64,000 nucleotides of DNA from Opitutia bacterium UBA6410. Its GTDB lineage: Bacteria > Verrucomicrobiota > Verrucomicrobiia > Opitutales > Intestinicryptomonadaceae. Below are positions 33,401 to 40,289 of the stretch, piece by piece (position 1 is the first letter of the stretch; each line of letters opens with the position of its first letter). The stretch is from NCBI GenBank assembly GCA_002437405.1, contig DJPO01000006.1, forward strand, positions 7,384 through 71,383. The letters are read 5' to 3'. The translations under genes and the position numbers were made by a program. The notes under the pieces were generated by a model. The model ran no database searches, had not been told where the DNA came from, and saw nothing but the letters and a program-made list of their open reading frames with translations.

Positions 33401-33534
33401 CCGCCCGCAAAGCCCTCAACAACCGCACTGCAAACCCGCCGCAAAAAAACGCCGATTCGGGCGGCAGGATTGTCGAGCTGCTTGAATCCATCGAAAAAAG
33501 CGTCAGGGGTACAACCGAAAAGGACATCAATTAG
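30430..33534 (+). CDS. Tape measure protein
   Basis: A 1034-residue protein, by far the largest of the phage, which sets tail length and passes into the host membrane. Residues 20-120 are the usual helical start with ITTYGDEQVLAMQAMASSMG. Hydrophobic segments lie at about 255-345 (GIVAALTGSFTSLAVSMAF and GAAISVAITAVTALTAAY). Long Ala/Glu/Lys coiled coils follow (about 345-810), then a Gly/Ser/Tyr-rich flexible stretch (about 815-860) and a disordered polar end. By the usual 1.5 angstrom per residue rule the tail would be roughly 150 nm. Confidence 0.85.
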   Translation: MANDKYNIEIELKAELEEASKAIETLKEIQMTSNDLSGSISSTRTVVNGFFMELGAMGARLATQLPAALLKSIEAFGQQEMAVQKLTAAIRANGGNVSEVVPIMREFASEIQRITTYGDEQVLAMQAMASSMGVSSDQMQGVIRSAIGLASALNMDVMTAVKAASAAVQGKTGALQEYIPSLSKCKTEAEKLAAVQKLSASGFAQARAEAQTATGKLKQCANAWGDLAEVAGGIFAPVATDIAGLLKGMCEVFSENSGIVAALTGSFTSLAVSMAFTKIGGLPNVIALIKLTGGSLIGVKGASDALNASLKANPIGAAISVAITAVTALTAAYSYFKGKADETYKNNIEQSAEYRSALDAEIESLKQWGIGLDDNKRRVAEISAEIEKLEAAQTKFLDSAGMRGHGMGAGMRIYSADEQAQLDNYSAKIEKLNELKNTLADSGKLAELAEKRHAEAVEKSNAILAESEAKTLAVVDGTEALRQIRQKYADTEREIADIEAAFADGSVADSERVAKANRLAQARKEILELEKSEAEQVLKNGENAMTAETLKLLSRKMSLETQIVAARNRGDLQTQKSINDSLWLVSQDLRREELARKYITALKDTVQTEEDYLALKKQAYASANTTLEIERKTAIESAKKATAEKWLANETAVAKSRLQALEMDILTARAAGNEKLAKDLEGSQRIAQLAAEIFETTRREGMSRDQLVALQNSANEQAQKRYALEKSITDETERQNLAKNAQAKIEDILLTNKIEQLRAEGKISAAKELERERDIKRALADLKGVSDADKMKLADTMRQTNTYRDRQEFGRNSGGFSSFGGRGGYSNGGFSSSGGMGYSQTTYGGYNGGGIRQSGRRQLAPSRRQGETWAQANARYADEMMQKQQQREQRRADNDTLGAMTSSTERMAFQRQMRENDVRQFRGLGDNVSERARKTLGDISADADTMAGIKPRLGGAVAEAASDSKKIEPRKLGKSGNSDDSEKSQRKNETPARKALNNRTANPPQKNADSGGRIVELLESIEKSVRGTTEKDIN

Positions 33535-33542
33535 GAGTTATT

Positions 33543-34628
33543 ATGACGGACGAATTTTTCAACAAAAGAGTCTACGTCGGCACATACGAACCGATTTTCC
33601 GCTTTGTCGAATTCGGGGACTCGGCCAATTATTGGATTAAGCTCAAGTACTACGTCAACCGCGACGACTATCAATCGGTCAAGCAATCTCGCGGGGCGGC
33701 GTTGGATTTCGAGATTGAAAACCTCGACGGAGAACCGATTTTCGGCGATGTCCCCGCAGAGCATTTGGCGACGTTACAAAGTCGCGGCTATGTCCTCGGA
33801 GCGCAGTCTCCCGAACCCGCAAACGAGGAGGGCGACTTGCTGCTCGTAACCGAAACATACGTCTACGCCCCGCCCAAAACCTATGTAGTGCCCGACTCCG
33901 ACGTAGTGCCGATCTGGGGCGTCGAGGATACCGACTACGCGACAAAATCGTCGATTATAATGGGCGTCAATGCGGGTAATGTGCTGTCAAACCAGTTTTA
34001 CCACCACACAGTGATCGCGGTCTCCAACCCCGCCGCGTTTAAAACTGGCGACTGGGTAATCGCCCATTTCAACTGCTCGTTCGGCTACAACCACTCCATT
34101 TGGGGGGTATTTTGGTTCGGCGGCGCGTGGGTTGAGTCGCTTACGCCGTTGCGGATTGTCCGCAAGTGGGGCAAATATGTCGAGCTCGACGGTGTTATCG
34201 GCTACGGAGATCAAGACGACGCCTACCAAGACATGGAAAACCATTCGCTGCCGCCGATCGAAGGTTTTTTCAAATGCCTAAACGGCGGCGGACTGCGCGA
34301 AAGTATCAACCTACTTATGCGCCCGATATCGGGATATTTAATGAGAGCTTATTCGACAAGAGTCTACCGCCGCCGCCGCGCCCCGATCCGCGAGGAAATA
34401 ACCTTTTCGTTCGCAGAACCCGATTTGACAGACAAGGAAATCTTCCAACCGCAACAGGAATCGGGCTTCGAATCCAATAAGATTTCGCGCGAAACAACAA
34501 TCTCGCCCGCCGCATGGAGGGCAAAAGTCGCCCGAGGCGATTGGTATCAATACGCCGAGCCCGAACCGAAATTCGACCGCGAAAACGGCATTTACGAACT
34601 TCGAATCAGAAAAACAAAGTGTATATAA
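33543..34628 (+). CDS. Phage tail-tip protein, unknown
   Basis: A 361-residue protein rich in aromatic residues and beta-strands (FNCSFGYNHSIWGVFWFG, LRIVRKWGKYVELDGVIGYG), followed by a basic Tyr/Arg stretch (AYSTRVYRRRRAP) and an acidic C-terminal part. It directly follows the tape measure gene, where distal-tail or hub proteins lie. No family recognised. Confidence 0.6.
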   Translation: MTDEFFNKRVYVGTYEPIFRFVEFGDSANYWIKLKYYVNRDDYQSVKQSRGAALDFEIENLDGEPIFGDVPAEHLATLQSRGYVLGAQSPEPANEEGDLLLVTETYVYAPPKTYVVPDSDVVPIWGVEDTDYATKSSIIMGVNAGNVLSNQFYHHTVIAVSNPAAFKTGDWVIAHFNCSFGYNHSIWGVFWFGGAWVESLTPLRIVRKWGKYVELDGVIGYGDQDDAYQDMENHSLPPIEGFFKCLNGGGLRESINLLMRPISGYLMRAYSTRVYRRRRAPIREEITFSFAEPDLTDKEIFQPQQESGFESNKISRETTISPAAWRAKVARGDWYQYAEPEPKFDRENGIYELRIRKTKCI

Positions 34629-34646
34629 TATAGAGAGGAAAAAAAT

Positions 34647-34982
34647 ATGGCCGATTCAGACTATCTACGCAACGACGCCCAACTGCCGACAATCAAAAAG
34701 GTTTTGAAGAAGGAATTTGGGATAGAAACCTCGACACTGCTCGACCGAGTTGAAGCCGCCGAAGAAAAGGCGGCAAACACGACAACAGTATCGCTAAGCC
34801 TGCCGACCGCGAGCCTGACAAAACTGCAAGGCATATTAGTAGCCGACGGAGTAATCACAGCCGCCGCCAACGCCACCGCAACAAACTACGCCGAATGGCT
34901 CGACACCCAAGTTGAAACAGTCTACGCGCAATACCTTTCGGACGGAAAGATAAAAACCACAGACGACACCCAAACAACCTAA
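34647..34982 (+). CDS. Last late-operon phage protein, unknown
   Basis: A 111-residue protein: N-terminal polar helix (LPTIKKVLKKEFGIETSTLL), a coiled part (DRVEAAEEKAANTTTV) and a Thr/Ala-rich second half. It starts after GAGAGGAAAAAAAT, a good ribosome-binding site, and precedes a hairpin and the right phage end. Function unknown; possibly a tail-tip accessory. Confidence 0.55.
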   Translation: MADSDYLRNDAQLPTIKKVLKKEFGIETSTLLDRVEAAEEKAANTTTVSLSLPTASLTKLQGILVADGVITAAANATATNYAEWLDTQVETVYAQYLSDGKIKTTDDTQTT

Positions 34983-34995
34983 CCCACCCCACACC

Positions 34996-35030
34996 GCAAG
35001 CCCCATGCAACACCCCTGCACGGGGCTTGC
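34996..35030 (+). terminator. Hairpin closing the late operon
   Basis: GCAAGCCCC (34996-35004) pairs with GGGGCTTGC (35022-35030) around a 17-base loop. There is no T-run, so intrinsic termination would be weak; it may protect the mRNA end. Confidence 0.5.
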
Positions 35031-35063
35031 AACATTAGTTCATTTGCAGGCAAAATACGCCGA

Positions 35064-35096
35064 TTTCCTCAAACGCTCGATTTATTTCCTCAAACC
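35064..35096 (-). promoter_or_regulatory. Right-end transposase-binding boxes (two inverted copies)
   Basis: TTTCCTCAAACGC (35064-35076) and TTTCCTCAAACC (35085-35096) are reverse complements of the left-end boxes. The outer copy lies 15 bases inside the right terminus, the same distance as the outermost left box. This mirror symmetry supports them as transposase-binding end sites. Confidence 0.7.
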
Positions 35097-35111
35097 AAAT
35101 GCGCGGATACA

Positions 35112-35116
35112 TTTGT
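35112..35116. repeat. Right flanking target-site duplication (TTTGT)
   Basis: TTTGT matches 3353-3357 beyond the left end. The phage would end at ...ATACA (35111). Host sequence resumes here and leads 12 bases later into the reverse-strand gene's stop codon. Confidence 0.55.
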
Positions 35117-35128
35117 CTGTCGGGATTT

Positions 35129-36847
35129 TTATCTGCCCGAGAACTTTTTGATGTCGTCGGGAATCAGCGAGTCGATTGCGTTCGACCTCACCGCCGAGTC
35201 GTAGACGCCCGAGAGCTTTTTCAGCGCGCTTGCCGTCTGCGCCATATCGTATCCGTAGAGCGGGTAGAACGACGAAACGTCGAGGTTGCGCAATTCCGAT
35301 TTAATCACCTGCGACAAGTCCTGCAGATAGGAGCGGAATTTTCTGTCGAAGCTGCCCTTGTCCATTCTGTGTTTGAAGTCCTTGGCGTATTTGCCGATTG
35401 TAGCGCCGATTGTCGGGAGCTTGTCCATGTCGCCGAGGCGTGTCGAAGCGTTTAGCGTGATGAAGTCCTGAAGGAGCATATTGGCGGATTCGAGCTTCTT
35501 GCGCTGCTTTTCGAGCTTGTCGAAGTCGAGCTTGTCCCAGCGCGAGAGTTTGTCGAGGCGCATACAGGTCAGGAAGTTGTTGCGGTTGTCGAAGATTCGG
35601 CGCATTTGCGAGACGCTTCTGGAGTTTTTCCAATTAACGTCTGGATACTTGGGGCGCAGATTTATCATCGACCCGAGAATCGTCCCGTCGTAGGGGTTAA
35701 TCAGAACCGTGCCCTCGACGAAGGAGCTCGGCACGCGCGAGGAGAGCACGAGCGTGTTGTCCGAAACCGCGTTCAGTTTTATCGGGAAAATCTGGATATT
35801 GTTCTGGGTGTAGCCCATGAAGAAAATGGATTTGCCGACGATTTTACGGTAGTCCTTTTCCTCCGCGAGCGTCGCGACCTGCGTGGTTTCGGGCAGCGAT
35901 TTTATCATTGCGATGACGAACGGGAAATCCTTCGAGGCGTAGATTTCCTCAGGGTCGAATTCGATTTCCTCGCCGAGGTTGTTCATAATTCTGACATTCG
36001 GGCCGTCCGCGAACGCTTCAAAGGGAATCAGGACGACTTTCTTGCCGTGCATTTCGGCGGGTACGCCGATTACGCGCTTTTTGCCTTCGACGAGCAGGGT
36101 GTGTTTGTTGAAAATTTCGCGCGTTTTGACGTTCAGTTCCGCGAGGCTCGCGGGGGTTTTTTTCTCCGCCTTTGCAGAACCCGACGCAGCGGCAGTTCCC
36201 GCGGCAGTGCCCGTCGCGCCCGCAACTTCCGCCGCCTGCGCGGCTGCGTTTGTCCCGCTCTTTGCGGCGTTGTCGACTACTCCCGAGAATTTTTTAAGCT
36301 CGTTGTACTGGCTCAAAAAGTCGTCGGGGTATTTTTTCTTCAAGACCTCTTTTGTTATCGCGAAAGTCGAGGCGTCGATTGACGGCAGCGGCTTGAGCGT
36401 TTCGATTTGCGATTTCGCCGTAATCTGGGCGTTAATCGTTTCGACGAATTTGTTGAAGTCCGATTCCCCGCTTTCCTCGAACTTCTTTTTGAGCGACGCA
36501 TACGCTGCCGCCCCGATTTGAGCCTTGAGGTCGGCGAGTCCCGCTGCGGCGACCGCCTGTTCGGTGATGAAAGTTTCCTGCGACACGAAGTCGAGCGGAT
36601 ATTTTTTTGCGGCGAGCTTTTTGATGGTCTCGACCGCGTCGGGGTCGGCGGCGAGCGCGAGGTTCTGGATACTTTCCCACGCGTTCATCTGTTTTACGAG
36701 CCACGTTTTCGCCGCCGCCTTGTTGGACGGCTGCAGCTGCGCGGCTTTTTCTTTGAGTTGGGTTTTGAGGTCGGCGGGCATTTCCTGCGAATAGGAGGGT
36801 AGCGCGGAAATACTTGCCAAAATAAATAAAGCGGCAAATTTTTTCAT
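35129..36847 (-). CDS. Secreted protein of unknown function
   Basis: A 572-residue protein with a Sec signal peptide (MKKFAALFILASISALPSYS), a helical, Ala/Lys-rich N-terminal part (25-200) and a low-complexity linker (about 205-230). A beta-rich middle (about 235-400) contains VVLIPFEAFADGPNVRIM and VEGTVLINPYDGTILGSMIN. The latter resembles the end of a trypsin-like fold, but the catalytic serine motif is not present. The C-terminal 170 residues are helical. Start is ATG 36847; the TTG two codons earlier is less likely. The gene converges with thiL across the prophage insertion site. Confidence 0.7.
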   Translation of the reverse strand: MKKFAALFILASISALPSYSQEMPADLKTQLKEKAAQLQPSNKAAAKTWLVKQMNAWESIQNLALAADPDAVETIKKLAAKKYPLDFVSQETFITEQAVAAAGLADLKAQIGAAAYASLKKKFEESGESDFNKFVETINAQITAKSQIETLKPLPSIDASTFAITKEVLKKKYPDDFLSQYNELKKFSGVVDNAAKSGTNAAAQAAEVAGATGTAAGTAAASGSAKAEKKTPASLAELNVKTREIFNKHTLLVEGKKRVIGVPAEMHGKKVVLIPFEAFADGPNVRIMNNLGEEIEFDPEEIYASKDFPFVIAMIKSLPETTQVATLAEEKDYRKIVGKSIFFMGYTQNNIQIFPIKLNAVSDNTLVLSSRVPSSFVEGTVLINPYDGTILGSMINLRPKYPDVNWKNSRSVSQMRRIFDNRNNFLTCMRLDKLSRWDKLDFDKLEKQRKKLESANMLLQDFITLNASTRLGDMDKLPTIGATIGKYAKDFKHRMDKGSFDRKFRSYLQDLSQVIKSELRNLDVSSFYPLYGYDMAQTASALKKLSGVYDSAVRSNAIDSLIPDDIKKFSGR

Positions 36848-36962
36848 ACGCAAAAAATCCTACGCCCGCAAAACGCGCGTGTCAAACATTTCTTGAGGGC
36901 GCGCGCGCATAAATTTTAGCTTGAAGCGCGGTTGCGGCTTTGCTTGAATAGGCGAATATCCA

Positions 36963-38459
36963 ATGAAATTCATATCGAAAATTTTATCGTTCTTCGGAAA
37001 ATCCGATTCCACGAAAAACCCCCGCAAAGGCGTTAAAAATTCCCGCCAAAACGGCGGACGTACGGCCGACGGCGCGGAAAAGCGCTCTTCGCGCAACCGC
37101 AGACAGGGCGACGCCCGCCGCGAATCGGGCGGCAGACGCCGCGGACAGACGGACGGGCGCAACCCGCGCCGCCGCGCGCGTGAAGAATCCGAAGAGCCGC
37201 AAATCCAAGAGAGCGCAGTAAAGCGCGAGCCGAAGATCGTTCCCCAACCCTATCCCGCAGAGCAGCTCGCCGCCGACGTTCCCGAATTCGCGAAATTCGA
37301 CTTGGGCGCGGAAGTCCTCTCCGCCGTAAAAGATATGGGCTACCTTTCGCCGACCCCAATCCAGAGCGCGGCGATTCCCGTGATTTTGCAGGGGCGCGAC
37401 GTCATCGGAACGGCGCAGACGGGCACGGGCAAGACGGCGGCGTTTGCGCTGCCGACGATAAAGCTCGCGGGCGGGCACTCCGACATCGGCCCGAGAATTT
37501 TGGTGCTAAGCCCCACGCGCGAGCTCGCCGCCCAGAGCGCGGAAGCTTTCGTGAACTTCTCGAAATACACGCCCCTTGAAACGCTGCTGGTTCAGGGCGG
37601 GACTTCGATGGACAAGCAGATACGTGCGCTGCGCTCGGGTGTCGACGCGGTTGTCGCCACCCCGGGCCGCCTGCTCGACCATATCCGCCAGCGCAATCTG
37701 ACCCTCAAAAACGTCCAGTGGCTGATTCTCGACGAAGTCGACAGAATGTTCGATATGGGCTTTATCGAAGACGTTTCCAACATCATCAGATACTGCCCCA
37801 AGCAACGCCAGACACTGTTTTTCTCGGCGACTATGCCCGACGCGGTTTTGCGCCTTTCCAAGTGGGCGTTGAAAGACCCCGAAAGCGTGGGAGTCGGCAT
37901 CGTGCACTCGCCCGCCGATACCGTCGAGCACTTTATATATCCTGTCGACGGAATCCAGAAGTACGATATGCTCGTCGAAATTCTCAAGGGGCTCGACGAC
38001 GTTAAAAGCCTCATAGTCTTCACCCGCACGCGCATGGACGCCGACAGAATCGGCGAATGGCTCGAGGCCCACTCGTACAGCGTCTCGACCCTCCATTCCG
38101 ACAGATCCCAGCGCGAGCGCGACAAGGCGCTCTCCGACTTCAAAGAGGGCAAAACCCACATTTTGGTCGCAACCGACATCGCCTCGCGCGGGCTGGACAT
38201 CTCCAACGTCGGCTACGTCATAAACTTCAACGTCCCCGAGCACTCGGAAGACTACGTCCACCGCATCGGGCGCACTGGCAGAGCCAACAAGGAGGGCAAG
38301 GCAATCACCCTCTATTCCTCCGACGAAACCGAATTTTTGAAGAGAATCGAAGCCTTTATCGGCGAGCACATCGAACGCCGCAAGCTCGAGGGTTTTGCCT
38401 ATCGTACCGAGCCGCGCCTCGAAGAGCCCGTCGCGAAGAAACGCCGCCGCAACCGATAG
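36963..38459 (+). CDS. DEAD-box ATP-dependent RNA helicase (RhlE-type)
   Basis: A 498-residue helicase. The first 85 residues are a basic, Arg/Gly-rich disordered extension. The core motifs follow in order: Q motif PTPIQSAAIP near 130, I AQTGTGKT near 150, Ia PTRELAAQ, Ib TPGRLLDHI, II LDEVD near 258 (DEVD in place of DEAD), III SATMPD, IV-V SLIVFTRTRMD and ATDIASRGLD, VI HRIGRTGR near 440. The short basic C terminus (KKRRRNR) may bind RNA. Such enzymes remodel ribosomal precursors or help mRNA decay. Confidence 0.92.
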   Translation: MKFISKILSFFGKSDSTKNPRKGVKNSRQNGGRTADGAEKRSSRNRRQGDARRESGGRRRGQTDGRNPRRRAREESEEPQIQESAVKREPKIVPQPYPAEQLAADVPEFAKFDLGAEVLSAVKDMGYLSPTPIQSAAIPVILQGRDVIGTAQTGTGKTAAFALPTIKLAGGHSDIGPRILVLSPTRELAAQSAEAFVNFSKYTPLETLLVQGGTSMDKQIRALRSGVDAVVATPGRLLDHIRQRNLTLKNVQWLILDEVDRMFDMGFIEDVSNIIRYCPKQRQTLFFSATMPDAVLRLSKWALKDPESVGVGIVHSPADTVEHFIYPVDGIQKYDMLVEILKGLDDVKSLIVFTRTRMDADRIGEWLEAHSYSVSTLHSDRSQRERDKALSDFKEGKTHILVATDIASRGLDISNVGYVINFNVPEHSEDYVHRIGRTGRANKEGKAITLYSSDETEFLKRIEAFIGEHIERRKLEGFAYRTEPRLEEPVAKKRRRNR

Positions 38460-38460
38460 T

Positions 38461-39117
38461 ATGCGAAAGTTTTTCCGCTGCGTTTTCCGAATCCTCGCCG
38501 CCGCGCTTCTTGCGGTCGCGGCATTCGGCGTGTACAGCTATGTCGTGCTCGACTCCTACCACGCGACGGAGGACGTTTCGAAAATCGGGACTGGGCGCGA
38601 ATGCGGACTGCTTTTGGGGACTTCGAAATTTTTGAAGAGCGGCAGACCGAACCTCCAATACAACGCCCGCATAGACGCCGCCGTAAAACTCTACAAGGCG
38701 GGAAAAGTCTCGCGGATAATCGCAAGCGGCGACAACCGCGACAAATACTACAACGAACCCGCCCAAATGAAGCGCGACCTAATCGCGGGCGGTGTCCCCG
38801 AGTCCGCAATATCGACCGACCCGCTTGGCTTGCGCACCTACGATTCGCTCAAGCGTTGCCGCGGGGTTTTCGGGGTCGTAAACCCCGTGATAATAACCCA
38901 GCAGGCGCATTGCCGCCGCGCACTGTTTTTGGCGGAGAGCCTCGGAATGGACGCCGAGGGCTTCGCCGCCGCGACTCCCGATTTTTCGAAGGACAGATTG
39001 GTTGTCGACGCCCGCGAAATGTTGGCGAAAATGAAAGCAGTCGGCGAAGTTTATATTTCTTCCGCGATTTTCGCCAACGAAAGCCTTTCCGAAGCGGTAA
39101 AAGGGCTTTTCCGCTAA
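38461..39117 (+). CDS. SanA/DUF218-like envelope protein
   Basis: A 218-residue protein with an N-terminal membrane anchor (residues 9-27) and a DUF218 domain: GLLLGTSKFLKSGRPNLQYN near 50, ARIDAAVKLYKAGKVSRIIASG near 70, RTYDSLKRCRGVFG near 125 and PVIITQQAHCRRALFLAE near 142. This order is that of SanA/YdcF-type proteins, linked to envelope barrier function. ATG 38461 lies one base after the helicase stop, so the two are co-transcribed. Confidence 0.82.
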   Translation: MRKFFRCVFRILAAALLAVAAFGVYSYVVLDSYHATEDVSKIGTGRECGLLLGTSKFLKSGRPNLQYNARIDAAVKLYKAGKVSRIIASGDNRDKYYNEPAQMKRDLIAGGVPESAISTDPLGLRTYDSLKRCRGVFGVVNPVIITQQAHCRRALFLAESLGMDAEGFAAATPDFSKDRLVVDAREMLAKMKAVGEVYISSAIFANESLSEAVKGLFR

Positions 39118-39246
39118 TCGGCAGCGGGCGCGGCGCGGGAACAAATCGGCGCGCAGTCGGCTAATCGTTTCGGCGGAGTCGGGGGCGGCGCGAATCCCGC
39201 AAAATTGCATTTTCCCCGAACAAATTATTTCCGCTAAAAAACAAAA

Positions 39247-39278
39247 AAAGGGGAACTTCGAAAAAAAAGTTCCCCTTT
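39247..39278. terminator. Bidirectional terminator between sanA-like gene and dapF
   Basis: AAAGGGGAACTT (39247-39258) pairs with AAGTTCCCCTTT (39267-39278) around an A-rich loop. T/A-runs on both sides let it serve the rightward SanA-like gene and the leftward dapF. The 39118-39246 stretch shows nothing else. Confidence 0.85.
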
Positions 39279-39301
39279 CGGAAAATTTTCGTTTTTCCGA
39301 A

Positions 39302-40162
39302 TTATTTAATCGGGACGTTTTGCGTCAGAACCGACGGCGACATTTCGTAGACGCCGACTTTCGTCGCGGGGCCGCTCATCGTAATGGAGTAGTCGGGGGC
39401 GATTTTTATCGAGAGGTCGCCGCCTTCCATGTGGACTGTGATGTCGCCGTCGCAAAGCCCGAGCTTGTGGGCGACCGACGCCGCCGCGCTCGACGAGCTG
39501 CCCGAAGCGAGGGTGTAGCCCGCGCCGCGTTCCCATATCTCGATTTTGATGTTGTTGCGGTCGAGAACTTGGAGGAGCTGGACGTTCGTGCGGTTGGGGA
39601 AGAGGGAGGTCATATTTTCGATGACCGGGCCGATTTCGCGCGCGAGTTTTTCGGAGACTTCCTTCATCGGGAGCACGCAGTGGGGGTTGCCGACCGTCGC
39701 GCAGCAGTAGGTGTATTTTTTGCCGTTGATTTCGAATTCCTCGTTGACGACTTCGCGCTTTGCGCCGACGACGGGGATTTTTTCGGAGTCGAAGCTCACC
39801 TTGCCCATATCGACCGTGATGAAATCGCCGCCCTTGGAGACCACGCATTTGACGACTCCGCCGAGCGTGTCGACCGTGAAGGGCTGGTTTTCGGCGACTC
39901 TGCCCGTGTCGAACAGGTAGCGCGAGAAAATGCGCAGGCCGTTGCCGCTTTTTTCGGCTTCGCTTGCGTCGGGGTTCAGGATTCTGACCTTGAAGTCCGC
40001 CTTGTCGGTTTTTTCGGGGCCGTAGAGAATGCCGTCCGAGCCGAGCCCGAAGTTGCGGTGGCAGATTTTAACGACATCGATACCCGTGGGCATTTCGGGG
40101 CAGTCGACGGGGTCGAGTACCAGATAGTCGTTTCCGAGAGCGTGATATTTGGTGAATTTCAT
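39302..40162 (-). CDS. dapF: Diaminopimelate epimerase-like protein with Ser at both catalytic Cys positions
   Basis: A 286-residue protein with both halves of the DapF fold. Motifs: HALGNDYLVLD (residues 7-17), NPDASEAEKSGNGLRIFSRY near 75, VGNPHCV near 155, NRTNVQLLQV near 190 and ERGAGYTLASGSSSSAAA near 215. In the classical enzyme the two active-site residues are Cys in the CGNG and ACGTG motifs; here both are Ser (SGNG, ASGSS). DapF converts LL- to meso-diaminopimelate for peptidoglycan and lysine. A divergent DapF subgroup with another mechanism, or another substrate, is possible. ATG 40162 gives normal family length. Confidence 0.82.
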   Translation of the reverse strand: MKFTKYHALGNDYLVLDPVDCPEMPTGIDVVKICHRNFGLGSDGILYGPEKTDKADFKVRILNPDASEAEKSGNGLRIFSRYLFDTGRVAENQPFTVDTLGGVVKCVVSKGGDFITVDMGKVSFDSEKIPVVGAKREVVNEEFEINGKKYTYCCATVGNPHCVLPMKEVSEKLAREIGPVIENMTSLFPNRTNVQLLQVLDRNNIKIEIWERGAGYTLASGSSSSAAASVAHKLGLCDGDITVHMEGGDLSIKIAPDYSITMSGPATKVGVYEMSPSVLTQNVPIK

Positions 40163-40289
40163 CGTGTCTTTGCGTTTTTTTGAAGTCGTGAATCTGTGTT
40201 TTTTCGGCGCATATTTCAAGTTTTTTTCTGCCGATATAAAAAATTCCTGCTTGGAAAATTTGCCGCGATGTGCCAAAAATATCCGCTAA

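Larger units (their letters stand above)
3357..35111. mobile_element. Mu-like transposable prophage, about 31.75 kb
   Basis: The element holds MuA-, MuB-, Gam- and Ner-like early genes and a full head and tail gene set of Mu-like type. The left end reads TGTTTTGAG and the right end, read inward on the reverse strand, TGTATCC; in both, GGTTTGAGGAA starts 15 bases inside the end. TTTG at 3353-3356 and 35112-35115 flanks the two ends, or TTTGT if the left end is set one base later. The unoccupied site would be the T-tract of the thiL terminator running straight into the 3' end of the reverse-strand gene at 35129. Early genes run left, late genes run right. No gene is clearly broken, so it may be active. 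Confidence 0.85.
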
